From NCBI RefSeq assembly GCF_008245225.1, contig NZ_VTAW01000018.1, positions 1-64,000 of the forward strand: a stretch of 64,000 bases of DNA. The letters are read 5' to 3'. Under the pieces are notes generated by a model. It ran no database searches. It worked only from the letters and a program-made list of their open reading frames with translations, and was not told where the DNA came from. The DNA comes from Natrialba swarupiae. GTDB lineage: Archaea; Halobacteriota; Halobacteria; Halobacteriales; Natrialbaceae. This document shows, piece after piece, positions 34,434 to 42,520 of the stretch. The position numbers were made by a program, and so were the translations under genes. Numbering within the stretch: position 1 is the first letter of the stretch; each line of letters begins with the position of its first letter.

Positions 34434-36673
34434 AACGTCGTCAGTGACACGGTTTGTCCGTCCTGTCGGGTGGAACGAATTCGACGCCGATCCCACCCGA
34501 ACGGGGAGACGACGCTCTCGCAGGCGCGAACCACTGCTGTCGCATACCACTCCCTGTCGTAGGCGGTCGGCTCCTCGAACGGGAGTCGAACCCGCTCGGC
34601 CCCGGTGGTATCGTCGTCGACGACGACGTATCGGACCGACTGACCCGGCGACCGCTCGAGTCCCTTCGACTCGTAGCGCTCGAGCGCCGCGGCCGATCGC
34701 GTCCGCCGGTCGTACGCCTCAAGTGGCTTCGAAACCCGGTTCGTGACGACGAGGTCCCGGGGATCGACCGAGCCGGTCCGAAGCTCGCCGAGCCGACGGT
34801 CGAGTGCGTCGCAGACGGCGGCCGGCTCCCGTTCCCGGTCGAGGACCTCGACGAACTCGCGTTGACTCTCCGCGACGAAGGCCGACGTGTTCCGCTGGCG
34901 ACACTCGAGTCCCCGGATCTTGTACCCGCCATCCACCCGCTTTCCGAAGTACTTCGTGAGCGCGCCAGCGGGCGCGGACTCCGCTGTCGTACTCCCTGAG
35001 GAACTCTTTCCCGTCCCCTCTGGGGCGCTCATCCTCGCGGCCGAATCGCGACGGGGAACGAAACAGACCCACTCGTAGTGGCCGTCGCGTTCGAGCTCGA
35101 TCCCGACGGCGTCGCTGACCTCGGCCGCGACTTCACCGATCGGCGTCGGCTCGTCCACTCGGGGAGTCACCCAGAGGCTGTCGACGATCCCGTGAACGAT
35201 CCGCCAGCCGGCGTCCTCGAGCCGTCGTTTCGCCTCGAGGGCGATCTCACGGGCGTAGGCGTTGATCGCTTCGTGGCACTCGATTCGCCCGAACGTGGCG
35301 TTTCGGTACCCCTGGTAGCCGAAACAGGCGACGAGCACCCACTTGATCGCGCCCGACTCGCCGCGCAGGCGGGCGGCTTCCTCCTCGGACGGATCGGCGG
35401 CCAGTCGCCGCTTGCGCGCCGCCCGGTCCTCGAGCAGGGGCTCGAGAACGTCGGGGAGAAAGCCGTCGTCGCCACAAATTCGATATCCGAGCTCCGGAAC
35501 GCGACGCCCGTCTCCGCCGAGTGCGTCGGTCGCCTCGCCAGTATCGACACTGGATTCGTCTCGACACCCGCAGTCGACTGTCTCCGGGCTCACGTTGTGC
35601 TCGCAGATGATCCGCGGGTACAACGACGCGAAGTCGATCTCGTGGACGTCCTCGTGGAAGCCGACCTCGGGCGCGAACGTGAACCCGCCGCGGTCGGCCG
35701 CGTGAAGCGTTCGGACGTCGGTAAACCGCTCGGGCACCCACTTGTTCCAGGGCGCGAGGACCTCCCGGTCGCGAGCCAGCCGAATCTGTCTCGAGGTCAA
35801 CAGCGTTCCGATGCTTCCCCACGCCGCTTCCTGCAGGGGGCGGCCCGTCTTCTCGATCATGTACTCGAGTCCGGCCAGCCCCGACTGGTGCCAGAGGAAG
35901 CTGTTCGACTCGTCGACGATCGCCCGACCCGGAACGCGATAGCGCGCCGAGGAGTGGCCCACGCGCCCGTAGCTCTCGTAGCTGTTCTCCCCAGCCAGCC
36001 GCGTCAACCCCGGGAGACGCCCGAGACAAAACCTCTCGAGTCCGCGTTCGGTCGCCCGCTCGTCGAGCAGCGGGATCAGATCCGCGTGGCTCACCACCAG
36101 GATGTCCGGGTCGTCGCGCTCGAGGCGATCCTCGAGCGTTCGAAGGACGTCGACAGCGTCCGTCTCGGCGCTGCCGATCGGTTCGCCCTCGACTCTCACT
36201 GCGGAGACGTCGCCGTCTCCCAGCGCCGGTTCCGAGAGTTCGATCGACAGCGTTCGAAGATCGCGACCCGGAGTCGGATCGATCCCGCGGTCGAGACAGT
36301 ACCGAAATCCCGGCGACAGATCGACGTCGAACAGCCGGAACGTCCCCGGCGCGTACGCCTCGCGCTCGTAGACGCCGCGGATCTCGCGGGCCAGCGTCCG
36401 TGCCTCGCCGACGCGCTCGAGGTCGGCGCGGAGTACCCGACTTCGGTCGCCGGCGTGGGCCTCGTGGAGATCTGTCGCCAGGCGCTCGTACCTCGTCGCG
36501 ACGAGTTTGGGATCGGACTCGAGACGCACTCGCAGATCCGAGAGCGCGTCGTCGGGACCCGACACGTACAGCGACGGCTGATAGTCCGTGACGAGTCGGG
36601 ACTCGGCTCCGGTGTCGGTCAGCGTCCACTCGCGGACGGTGTCGCCCTCGAACTCGAACGTGTACGGACTCAT
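34367..36673 (-). CDS. B-family DNA polymerase, degenerate PolB2-like
   Basis: 768 residues. Polymerase motif A is intact (EIDFASLYPRIICEHN). Motif B is altered (IKWVLVACFGYQGY lacks the usual Asn). Motif C reads HGIVDSLWV, keeping the second, catalytic Asp of the usual DTD but not the first. The N-terminal exonuclease region has lost its DxE (RTLSIELSEP), so proofreading is unlikely. Such an enzyme could be error-prone or non-replicative. It is the last gene of a three-gene operon with a RecA-like protein and a small protein, and its ATG overlaps the preceding stop (ATGA). The last ~21 residues come from a repeat element. Confidence 0.9.
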   Translation of the reverse strand: MSPYTFEFEGDTVREWTLTDTGAESRLVTDYQPSLYVSGPDDALSDLRVRLESDPKLVATRYERLATDLHEAHAGDRSRVLRADLERVGEARTLAREIRGVYEREAYAPGTFRLFDVDLSPGFRYCLDRGIDPTPGRDLRTLSIELSEPALGDGDVSAVRVEGEPIGSAETDAVDVLRTLEDRLERDDPDILVVSHADLIPLLDERATERGLERFCLGRLPGLTRLAGENSYESYGRVGHSSARYRVPGRAIVDESNSFLWHQSGLAGLEYMIEKTGRPLQEAAWGSIGTLLTSRQIRLARDREVLAPWNKWVPERFTDVRTLHAADRGGFTFAPEVGFHEDVHEIDFASLYPRIICEHNVSPETVDCGCRDESSVDTGEATDALGGDGRRVPELGYRICGDDGFLPDVLEPLLEDRAARKRRLAADPSEEEAARLRGESGAIKWVLVACFGYQGYRNATFGRIECHEAINAYAREIALEAKRRLEDAGWRIVHGIVDSLWVTPRVDEPTPIGEVAAEVSDAVGIELERDGHYEWVCFVPRRDSAARMSAPEGTGKSSSGSTTAESAPAGALTKYFGKRVDGGYKIRGLECRQRNTSAFVAESQREFVEVLDREREPAAVCDALDRRLGELRTGSVDPRDLVVTNRVSKPLEAYDRRTRSAAALERYESKGLERSPGQSVRYVVVDDDTTGAERVRLPFEEPTAYDREWYATAVVRACESVVSPFGWDRRRIRSTRQDGQTVSLTTFHTDCCSDIPVRPPSGSRSHRN

Positions 36674-36969
36674 TCGCTCTCGTCACCTCGCGTTCGGTCG
36701 CCGTCCGTCGGGTCCGAGCCGCATCGACACGTACACTCCTCGCGAAGCCGGCGCAACTCGGCCTCGTGGGCGAGCAACAGCGACAACACGAGCGCCCGTT
36801 CCGGCTCCGGCGGATTCGCGTACCCGGCCGCGTCGGCGAAGCCGCGGGCGCGGTCGAACAGTCGGTCGAAGTCCGACTGGTGCTCCCGGCGTAGCGCCCG
36901 CCGCATCGGCTGCCACTCGGACTCTATCGCCCGAATCGCGTTCCGATAGGTGGGGTTCGTCCGCCCCAT
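36670..36969 (-). CDS. Small DUF8156-like protein of the polymerase operon
   Basis: 99 residues starting GRTNPTYRNAIRAIESEW and ending in an acidic tail. The middle is helical (FDRLFDRARGFADAAGYANP, LVLSLLLAHEAELRRLREEC), with CTCRC cysteines near the end. I recall this as a haloarchaeal DUF found beside such polymerases, but the name is uncertain. It is coupled on both sides: its ATG overlaps the RecA-like stop by one base and its stop overlaps the polymerase start. Confidence 0.75.
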   Translation of the reverse strand: MGRTNPTYRNAIRAIESEWQPMRRALRREHQSDFDRLFDRARGFADAAGYANPPEPERALVLSLLLAHEAELRRLREECTCRCGSDPTDGDRTRGDESE

Positions 36970-37649
36970 CAGTGAGTCACCTCGAGCAGCCCGCGGTCGT
37001 AAGCGGCGACGACGGGGTCCAGCCGGTCGACGGTCCCACAGACCTCGGCCCAGTAAGGGATCGTCGTCTGCCACCACTCTCCCTGCCAGTAGCCCTCGGT
37101 TGCGGCGTTCCCGTCCGGTCCAACCAGACGAAGTCCTTCGCGCGTGTGCACGCACTGGATCGTCGTCCGTGCGTACTCGCTGACTGCCGACGCCCGCTCG
37201 TCGTCGGCGCTCGTGACGAGAACGGGACAGCCGAGAACCTCTCCCAGTTCCGACAGCGTCTCGAGCGTCGAGGCGAACAGCTCCTCGCGTTCGTACGCAG
37301 GCACGTCGGAATCGTGGTAGAGCGAGGCGACGTTCGGTGCGACGACGAGTTCCGTTCGTGGGTCGGCCCGTCGGACGACCTCCCTGACCAGCGTGTGGTG
37401 TTGGTAAGCGGTAAACGCCCGCGCGACCTGGAGTCCAGAGAGCGCGCGGGCGCTCGAGGCGCAGTCGTACAGGACGTGCGTCGAGACTGCGTTGCGCGCG
37501 TCGATCCAGTAGGCCGTCCGACCGGGTGTGTCGGCCAACCGGTGCGTGACGAGTCGATGAACGACGGTCGAGTGCGGTTCGGACACCTCGAGCAGTACCA
37601 GTCCGGATTCGTCACCGAGCGGTTCCCCGTGAACTGTGGAGTCGGACAT
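36969..37649 (-). CDS. RecA/RadA-like protein lacking the Walker A motif (ImuA-like position)
   Basis: 226 residues with RecA-core landmarks but no nucleotide-binding P-loop: GLVLLEVSEPHSTVVHRLVT stands where Walker A would be. YWIDARN, LSGLQVARAFTAYQHHTLVR and TELVVAPNVASLYHD (Walker B-like) resemble RadA/RadB sequences. It is the first gene of the operon with a degenerate B-family polymerase. In bacteria an ImuA RecA-like protein precedes a mutagenic polymerase in the same way; the comparison is mine. The ATG at 37649 matches a TATA box 25 bases upstream. Confidence 0.75.
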   Translation of the reverse strand: MSDSTVHGEPLGDESGLVLLEVSEPHSTVVHRLVTHRLADTPGRTAYWIDARNAVSTHVLYDCASSARALSGLQVARAFTAYQHHTLVREVVRRADPRTELVVAPNVASLYHDSDVPAYEREELFASTLETLSELGEVLGCPVLVTSADDERASAVSEYARTTIQCVHTREGLRLVGPDGNAATEGYWQGEWWQTTIPYWAEVCGTVDRLDPVVAAYDRGLLEVTH

Positions 37650-37673
37650 AGACTGGAGGTCGTCAGAACGGCA

Positions 37674-37710
37674 CATAAGCGACGGCGTGCAGTTTCCGAT
37701 TTTCCGAAAC
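37674..37710 (-). promoter_or_regulatory. Promoter of the RecA-like/polymerase operon with paired TCGGAA sites
   Basis: On the minus strand a TATA-like CTTATG (37674-37679) lies about 25 bases before the start codon, predicting a leaderless mRNA. Upstream, TTTCGGAAAATCGGAAAC (37693-37710) holds two TCGGAA units 8 bp apart. A similar pair stands at almost the same distance from the TATA box of the orc1/cdc6 gene. A third pair, TTCCGAAATTCCGAAA, is at about 37774-37789. Confidence 0.5.
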
Positions 37711-37986
37711 GGATCGGATCGGATCGGCCGATTTCGACCGCCCGAACCACTTTCTTTCGGGTATGCGCTCACTTTCCGAAATTCCGAAAGGTGACGTTCG
37801 TCGTCAAGTAGCTTTCGCCGAGATGTTCACTGGCCAACTCGTCACGGTGTCATATCGTCCTCGCGCGCCTCATTCCGAGCGAACCACGATGGATCGAACA
37901 CGCGGACCCGCTCGCTTGCCCGGACCCGATCGCTTCGTCGATCTCGCCACGGACGAAATGCTCACCCCGTCTGTCTCCACCGACCG

Positions 37987-38907
37987 ATGAACGCCGAACT
38001 CGCTCTCGCTCGCCGGCAGTTCCTGGCGACGACGGCAGTCGGTACCACGGCGGAGACCGCCGGCTGTACCGGCCCGGCCGGCCGCGAATCGGTTGACGAA
38101 GTCGACGACGCGTGGCCCGCTCCGCGGGAGGGGAAGCGACGCGTCATGCTCTTCGGATCGACGCACCTCCAGCACACGGCAGACGGCGACGGCGGAAACG
38201 TCTTCGCGGTCGATCCGGGGGACGTCCTCGAGGACGACCGACAGCGGGAACTCGCCGACCTCGTCGACCGACTCGCGACGTGGGACCCCGACCGGGTCGC
38301 CGTCGAGTGGCCGTCCGCCGAGCAGGAGATCATCGACGAGGCGTACACAGACTACCGAGACGGCGGGATCGAGGCGCTTCCGGAGCGCCTGGACCCGACC
38401 AACGAGATCGTCCAGATCGGGTTTCGGCTGGCTGACCGTCTCGATCACGAGCCGCCGGCGGCAGTCGATTATCCACAGAACCTGACCGCGTTGCTCGAGT
38501 CCGAGGAGACGCCGCCGTCGTTCGAGTCGTTGCTCCCGGACCCCGCCGACGTCGCGTATCCCCTTCCCGCACTCGAGGAAACGATCGCCGAGGATCAGCG
38601 ACTACTCGACGAGGGAACGTTGCTCGAGTATCACCGTCACCTCAACGACCCCGACCGGGCGCGGTGGAACGACGAACTGCTCTTCGCCGCGGCGCTCGAG
38701 GGAAGTGACCTCGGCGAGTACCCCGCGACGAGTCTGTTGACGGCCTGGTACCAGCGGAACATCCGGATCGCGGCGAACCTCTGGAACGGCGTCGACGGCG
38801 AGCGGGTACTGCTGGTGATCGGCGCCTCTCACGTTCCGGGCCTCCGGCACCTGTTGACGGTCGCGCCGATGTTCGTGCCGGTGTCACCACTGCCGTCTCT
38901 CGAGTAA
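37987..38907 (+). CDS. Tat lipoprotein with TraB/EreA-like fold (DUF5694-like)
   Basis: 306 residues. The N-terminus LARRQFLATTAVGTTAETAGC is cut as ARRQFLATTAVGTTAETAGC, a twin-arginine signal with a Cys in lipobox position. The mature part has VMLFGSTHLQHTADG, DLVDRLATWDPDRVAVEWPS and RVLLVIGASHVPGLRHLL, the His-containing motifs of the TraB/EreA/DUF5694 superfamily. It would act outside the membrane; the substrate is unknown. It is divergent from the polymerase operon and convergent with orc1/cdc6. Confidence 0.78.
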   Translation: MNAELALARRQFLATTAVGTTAETAGCTGPAGRESVDEVDDAWPAPREGKRRVMLFGSTHLQHTADGDGGNVFAVDPGDVLEDDRQRELADLVDRLATWDPDRVAVEWPSAEQEIIDEAYTDYRDGGIEALPERLDPTNEIVQIGFRLADRLDHEPPAAVDYPQNLTALLESEETPPSFESLLPDPADVAYPLPALEETIAEDQRLLDEGTLLEYHRHLNDPDRARWNDELLFAAALEGSDLGEYPATSLLTAWYQRNIRIAANLWNGVDGERVLLVIGASHVPGLRHLLTVAPMFVPVSPLPSLE

Positions 38908-38933
38908 CTGCTTCGGTCTTATCGACGCGCTGA

Positions 38934-39078
38934 CGTTCGACCGCAGCGGTGTTCGCCGCGACGACGCTCGACCGTAGCGGTGTTCGCCACGACGACGCTC
39001 GATCGCAGCAGTGTTCGCCACGACGACGCTCGATCGCAGCAGTGTTCGACCAGGACGCTGGACCGTAGCGGTTCGAGA
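38934..39078. repeat. 31-bp tandem repeat array
   Basis: About 4.5 direct copies of a 31-bp unit beginning CGCTCGACCGTAGCGGTGTT, with exact 31-bp starts at 38965, 38996 and 39027 and diverged units at both ends. It fills the gap between the convergent TraB-like and orc1/cdc6 genes. There are no spacers, so it is not a CRISPR. Confidence 0.85.
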
Positions 39079-39092
39079 CTGGCGAGACGTGC

Positions 39093-40112
39093 TTAGCTCT
39101 CCCCGACCTCCTCGTCGACCACCCGGTAGGTCCGACCGCGGCGCTTGCCGACGGCCTCGATCAGATCGTAGTGGACCATCTTGGTGAGGTAGTTCCGGAG
39201 CGTCCGCCTGGTTTTCGGCTCCTCGACACGGCGTTCGTACGTGGCGTAGAGCTCACCCGGCTCGATCTCACTGGCGTCGGCGATCACGTCGTACAGCACT
39301 CGCTGGTGTTCGATCAACCCCTCGAGCGTTCGCCGCCGTACGGCCGTCCGTCCGGAGGGAATCGCCTCCTCGAGTACACTGTCCGTGACCGAGGCGATCC
39401 CCTGGCGTTCGGCTCCGAGGGCGGCCGATCGGAGAATGCCAATTCCGACGCGAGCATCGCCCGACGCCGCGTCGGCTATCGTTCGTAACTGCTCGTCTCC
39501 GATCGCGTTCGGCTCGAGGGCCTTCTCGGCTCGTTTCTCGAGGATCGCCGCCAGTTCGTCCGTGCCGTACCTGTCGAATCGAACCCTCGAGCCGGCACGA
39601 AGCCGCGAGCGCACGCGGTCGTCGAAGCCGGCAAAGAGTTCGTCCTCGCGGTTGGCGATCATCACGAGCGAGACGTGAGCGAGTCGATGGAGGTCGTACA
39701 GGGCACCCGTCTCCTCGAGCTGGTCGACTTCGTCGAGAATCACGACGACGGGACGGTCGTCCGTCGCCGACAGCCGACCGAACAGTTCGTCTTTCGGCGT
39801 CGACCGGTGGACGCCCGTCGTCCGTCCGACCGACTCGAGGATACTGTACAGGACCCGAAAGCGGGTGTACTCCTGCCAGCAGTTGACGTAGGCGACCCGG
39901 ACGTCCGGCTCCTGTTTACACAGCTGCGTCAGCGCGTATCTGGCGATACAGGTCTTTCCAACGCCCGTCGGCCCGAACAGGAAGGCGGGATCGGGTCGCC
40001 GGCCGTACACCAGCGGCTCGAGGGCCTCCGAGAGGCGATTCACCTCGTCGTGGCGGTGAACCACCTCACTCGGCACGAAATCCTCGCGTAGCACGCGGTC
40101 GTCGACGATCAC
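39093..40112 (-). CDS. Orc1/Cdc6-family replication initiator
   Basis: 339-residue AAA+ protein. Walker A is FLFGPTGVGKTCIARYAL, Walker B VVVILDEVDQL, sensor 1 VSLVMIANRED and sensor 2 GDARVGIGILRSAALGA. A C-terminal winged helix (RRTLRNYLTKMVHYDLIEAV) follows. It starts with GTG (VIVDDRVLREDFVPSEVVHR); a TATA-like CTTAAG at the right distance supports this and a leaderless transcript, while the long upstream open frame does not resemble the family. No convincing origin-recognition boxes were seen beside it. It is somewhat shorter than typical origin-linked paralogues. Confidence 0.92.
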   Translation of the reverse strand: MIVDDRVLREDFVPSEVVHRHDEVNRLSEALEPLVYGRRPDPAFLFGPTGVGKTCIARYALTQLCKQEPDVRVAYVNCWQEYTRFRVLYSILESVGRTTGVHRSTPKDELFGRLSATDDRPVVVILDEVDQLEETGALYDLHRLAHVSLVMIANREDELFAGFDDRVRSRLRAGSRVRFDRYGTDELAAILEKRAEKALEPNAIGDEQLRTIADAASGDARVGIGILRSAALGAERQGIASVTDSVLEEAIPSGRTAVRRRTLEGLIEHQRVLYDVIADASEIEPGELYATYERRVEEPKTRRTLRNYLTKMVHYDLIEAVGKRRGRTYRVVDEEVGES

Positions 40113-40137
40113 GGCTCGTGGATTTCTCGGCGACCCC

Positions 40138-40175
40138 CTTAAGCCTCGCCGGGCCGTTTCCGAAACTTCCGATAG
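40138..40175 (-). promoter_or_regulatory. Promoter of orc1/cdc6 with paired TCGGAA sites
   Basis: On the minus strand CTTAAG (40138-40143) is the TATA box, 26 bases before the GTG start. CTATCGGAAGTTTCGGAAAC (40156-40175) lies 13 bases further upstream and contains two TCGGAA units 9 bp apart. This mirrors the promoter of the RecA-like/polymerase operon. Confidence 0.5.
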
Positions 40176-40627
40176 ATTTGCTATCGTCGCATATGATTTA
40201 TCAACGAACTCGAGTCGGGTTCCGAGCTTTTCTCCTCGACGACCCACTACGCTGGCGCTGTAGAAGACAACGGGGTGTCGTGGCGTCGACCGTGGCCCGA
40301 CGAACACGCGGTCCAGTCGCGGCGACTGGAAGCCACCCTCGAGTCCGATACCAGACGTAGTGAACTCGGTCGTGGGCATTCCGGAGGTCCACGAAACTCG
40401 TCGCTCCGGCGATATCACCGATCGGTTCGCCCAATTCACGGAGAGTGCGTTCATCGGGCCTCGAGGCAGCATCGACTCGGTCGAAACGGCGTTCGACGCT
40501 GGAGTTACCATCGAATCTGGTCGACCGCCTTCGAACCCCCGCCTCGAGGCTCTCGGTTTGCCGTTCGCGCGTCTTCAGTCTGCTATTGGCCGGAATCTTG
40601 TTGTTGAACGCTTCTCTTGGTGGGTTC
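40176..40627. other. Intergenic stretch between orc1/cdc6 and the chemotaxis transducer
   Basis: About 450 bp with no gene I can support. One short plus-strand frame (from 40360, NSVVGIPEVHETRRSGDITD) reads like protein but has no recognisable family and runs out of frame into the transducer gene. Upstream of the transducer ATG, its frame stays open to 40445 and includes a hydrophobic stretch (VFSLLLAGILLLNASLGGF) that could be a decayed membrane segment. Confidence 0.4.
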
Positions 40628-41845
40628 ATGCCACAAGAGGGGGAACTTGGACAGGCAGTCGAGCATATCGAAACGATCAGCGAACATGTAGATGGGACAC
40701 TCGAAGTCACAGAGACGCAGGTCGACGAGGTCGCCAACGTTCGTGAGGAGCTCGACGAACTGAGCGCCTCGATGGAGGAGGTCGCTGCTAGTTCCGAAGA
40801 GGTCGCAGCCGCTGCCGAACAGGCCCAGACGTCAGCCGAACGCGGTCAAGAGACGACCCGGACTGCACTGGAGACGATGAACGGGGTGGTCGATATCACC
40901 GACGAACTGACAACGACAGTTAATGAACTCAGCGACCGCATGGAGGCGATCGAAGAGGTCGTCGACGTGATCGCCGATATTGCAGACCAGACGAATCTCT
41001 TGGCGTTGAACGCAAACATCGAGGCGGCCAAAGCCGACGACTCCGGTGCTGGATTCGCCGTCGTCGCTAACGAAGTCAAGGGGCTCGCCAACGAAACCAT
41101 CGCCCACGCTGACGAAATCTCTACCCAGATCGAACAGTTTGAACACCAGACCAAACAGACGGTCGAACAAACGACAGAGACGAACCAACAGGTTACCGAA
41201 GCCAATGACAAAGTCGAGAGTGTCCTCGTCGCACTCGGGGAGATTACGTCGGCCGCTGACGAGGCCGCTTCCGGGATCGGTGAAGTCGCAGATGTCAACG
41301 ACAGTCAGGCTCGCACCATCGAAACCATCTCCGAGTCGACCGACGTGATCGACAGCCGTTCCGACCGGATCCTCTCGGACATGGCCACGGCCAGTGCTCT
41401 CACCGATGAACACGAGGTGATCGTCTCTCACCTTACCTCGTACATCAACAACTTACCCGGAATGGCCTACCGGGTGAAAAACGAGGAGGGGTGGCCGGTT
41501 ATGTTCGCCTCTGGCGGAACGAAGGGTCTCACAGGATACGACAGCGAACGACTGGTAGACGGGACCGTTACCTTGGGCGGTGATATCATCCACGACGGTG
41601 ACGCCGACGACGTCTGGAACGCCGTTCAAGACGCGATGGATCGTGGTGAGGATTTCGACATCCGGTATCGAATTCGGACGGCTGACGGCGATGTCTTGCG
41701 GGTCCGAGAGCAGGGTCGTGGCCGGTACAACGACGGTGGCGATGTCGTTGCGGTCGAGGGGTACATCTGGGATCCGGATCCATCAGGCGCAGAGACGCTT
41801 TGGCCCGAGACGGCCGACTCGAAAGCAACGACACCTCTGGATTGA
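40628..41845 (+). CDS. Soluble methyl-accepting transducer with C-terminal PAS domain
   Basis: 405 residues. Residues ~1-265 form the long antiparallel coiled coil of chemotaxis transducers, with the hairpin tip VIADIADQTNLLALNANIEA followed by FAVVANEVKGLANET, which contacts CheA/CheW. Residues ~275-385 form a PAS domain (YINNLPGMAYRVKNEEGWPV, FDIRYRIRTADGDVLRVREQ). The sensor is thus behind the signalling domain rather than before it, and no membrane helices are present from this start. Third-position GC is lower than in neighbours. An open extension to 40445 is possible but poorly supported. Confidence 0.8.
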   Translation: MPQEGELGQAVEHIETISEHVDGTLEVTETQVDEVANVREELDELSASMEEVAASSEEVAAAAEQAQTSAERGQETTRTALETMNGVVDITDELTTTVNELSDRMEAIEEVVDVIADIADQTNLLALNANIEAAKADDSGAGFAVVANEVKGLANETIAHADEISTQIEQFEHQTKQTVEQTTETNQQVTEANDKVESVLVALGEITSAADEAASGIGEVADVNDSQARTIETISESTDVIDSRSDRILSDMATASALTDEHEVIVSHLTSYINNLPGMAYRVKNEEGWPVMFASGGTKGLTGYDSERLVDGTVTLGGDIIHDGDADDVWNAVQDAMDRGEDFDIRYRIRTADGDVLRVREQGRGRYNDGGDVVAVEGYIWDPDPSGAETLWPETADSKATTPLD

Positions 41846-42520
41846 CGTTTCCCCTCCGCAAGCGAGATTGTCTCGGAATCTATACTGATCGTTGAAAGCC
41901 ATTGCACTCCCGCTCGAGTGCGAGCGGTGTCTGAATCGTTTCAACGATTACTATCGGATAGCGCCACCGACACTGTCTGTCGTCGAGATCAAACCACGAT
42001 CTCAAATATCGTCTTATACGGTCTCGAGCTCGGTTCGTCCCGCTCATCCCGACCGGTTTGCACGTGGCAGACGACGACCTGCGGTCGAGCGTCGTTCGGG
42101 CCACTTCTCTCGCGGATACGTCTGGAAACGGCCAGTGTGGCGCTCTGTCTGTCGGTTTCTCGTGGGCTGATATAGGATCTGTTGCTTTTGGCGCTCTCCG
42201 TGGCTGTCGAGTACGTTTCTCTGTCTCTGCGTTGGATGTGACCATCCCGGCAATAAATCGCATAGTGCGATATAGAAGTTGTCCGGCACGAGACGCGATC
42301 GATCCCTGGAACAGCGGGATCGACGACGCTGTCGTCGACGCCTGGCGCGCCGCTGGCGACGGGTTCGTCGCCTCGGTGACCTCACGCGACGACTATAGTT
42401 GCCGTCCCGCTCTCCGGGCGCACTCGCCCCACGACTGTGCCGGCATGACGGACGGAAACCGTATACCCCGCGTCGGGTGCGGTCCGTACCTTCTTGCCAG
42501 TCGCCGATATACCACGTTGC
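41846..42520. other. Gene-free stretch
   Basis: About 675 bp of lower GC content than the surroundings without a coding region I can support; open frames here show no family pattern. It contains TATA-like sequences (GATATAG near 42270) and one copy of the inverted repeat family at its right side. It may be decayed mobile or accessory DNA, since it follows a gene of atypical composition. Confidence 0.4.
42395..42475. repeat. Inverted repeat family, copy 9 (class B, diverged)
   Basis: The right end ATGACGGACGGAAACCGTATAC matches the terminus of copy 10 when trimmed to GACGGACGGAAACCGTATAC. The left part CCGTCCCGCTCTCCGGGCGC matches CTGTCCCGATCTCCGGGTAC of copy 10. It lies in the gene-free stretch 45 bp before a small unknown gene and does not touch a stop codon. 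Confidence 0.6.

Noticed and set aside
35078-36949. 623-residue open frame on the plus strand opposite the polymerase gene
   Set aside because: It is the complement of a gene with clear polymerase motifs, and its composition is that of a shadow frame.
38934-39078. CRISPR array
   Set aside because: The 31-bp units are directly adjacent with no spacers and are variable in sequence; no cas genes are nearby.
40113-40450. Replication origin beside orc1/cdc6
   Set aside because: No inverted origin-recognition boxes or AT-rich unwinding element were seen. The TTTCCGAAAC motif better fits an operator because it also precedes another promoter.
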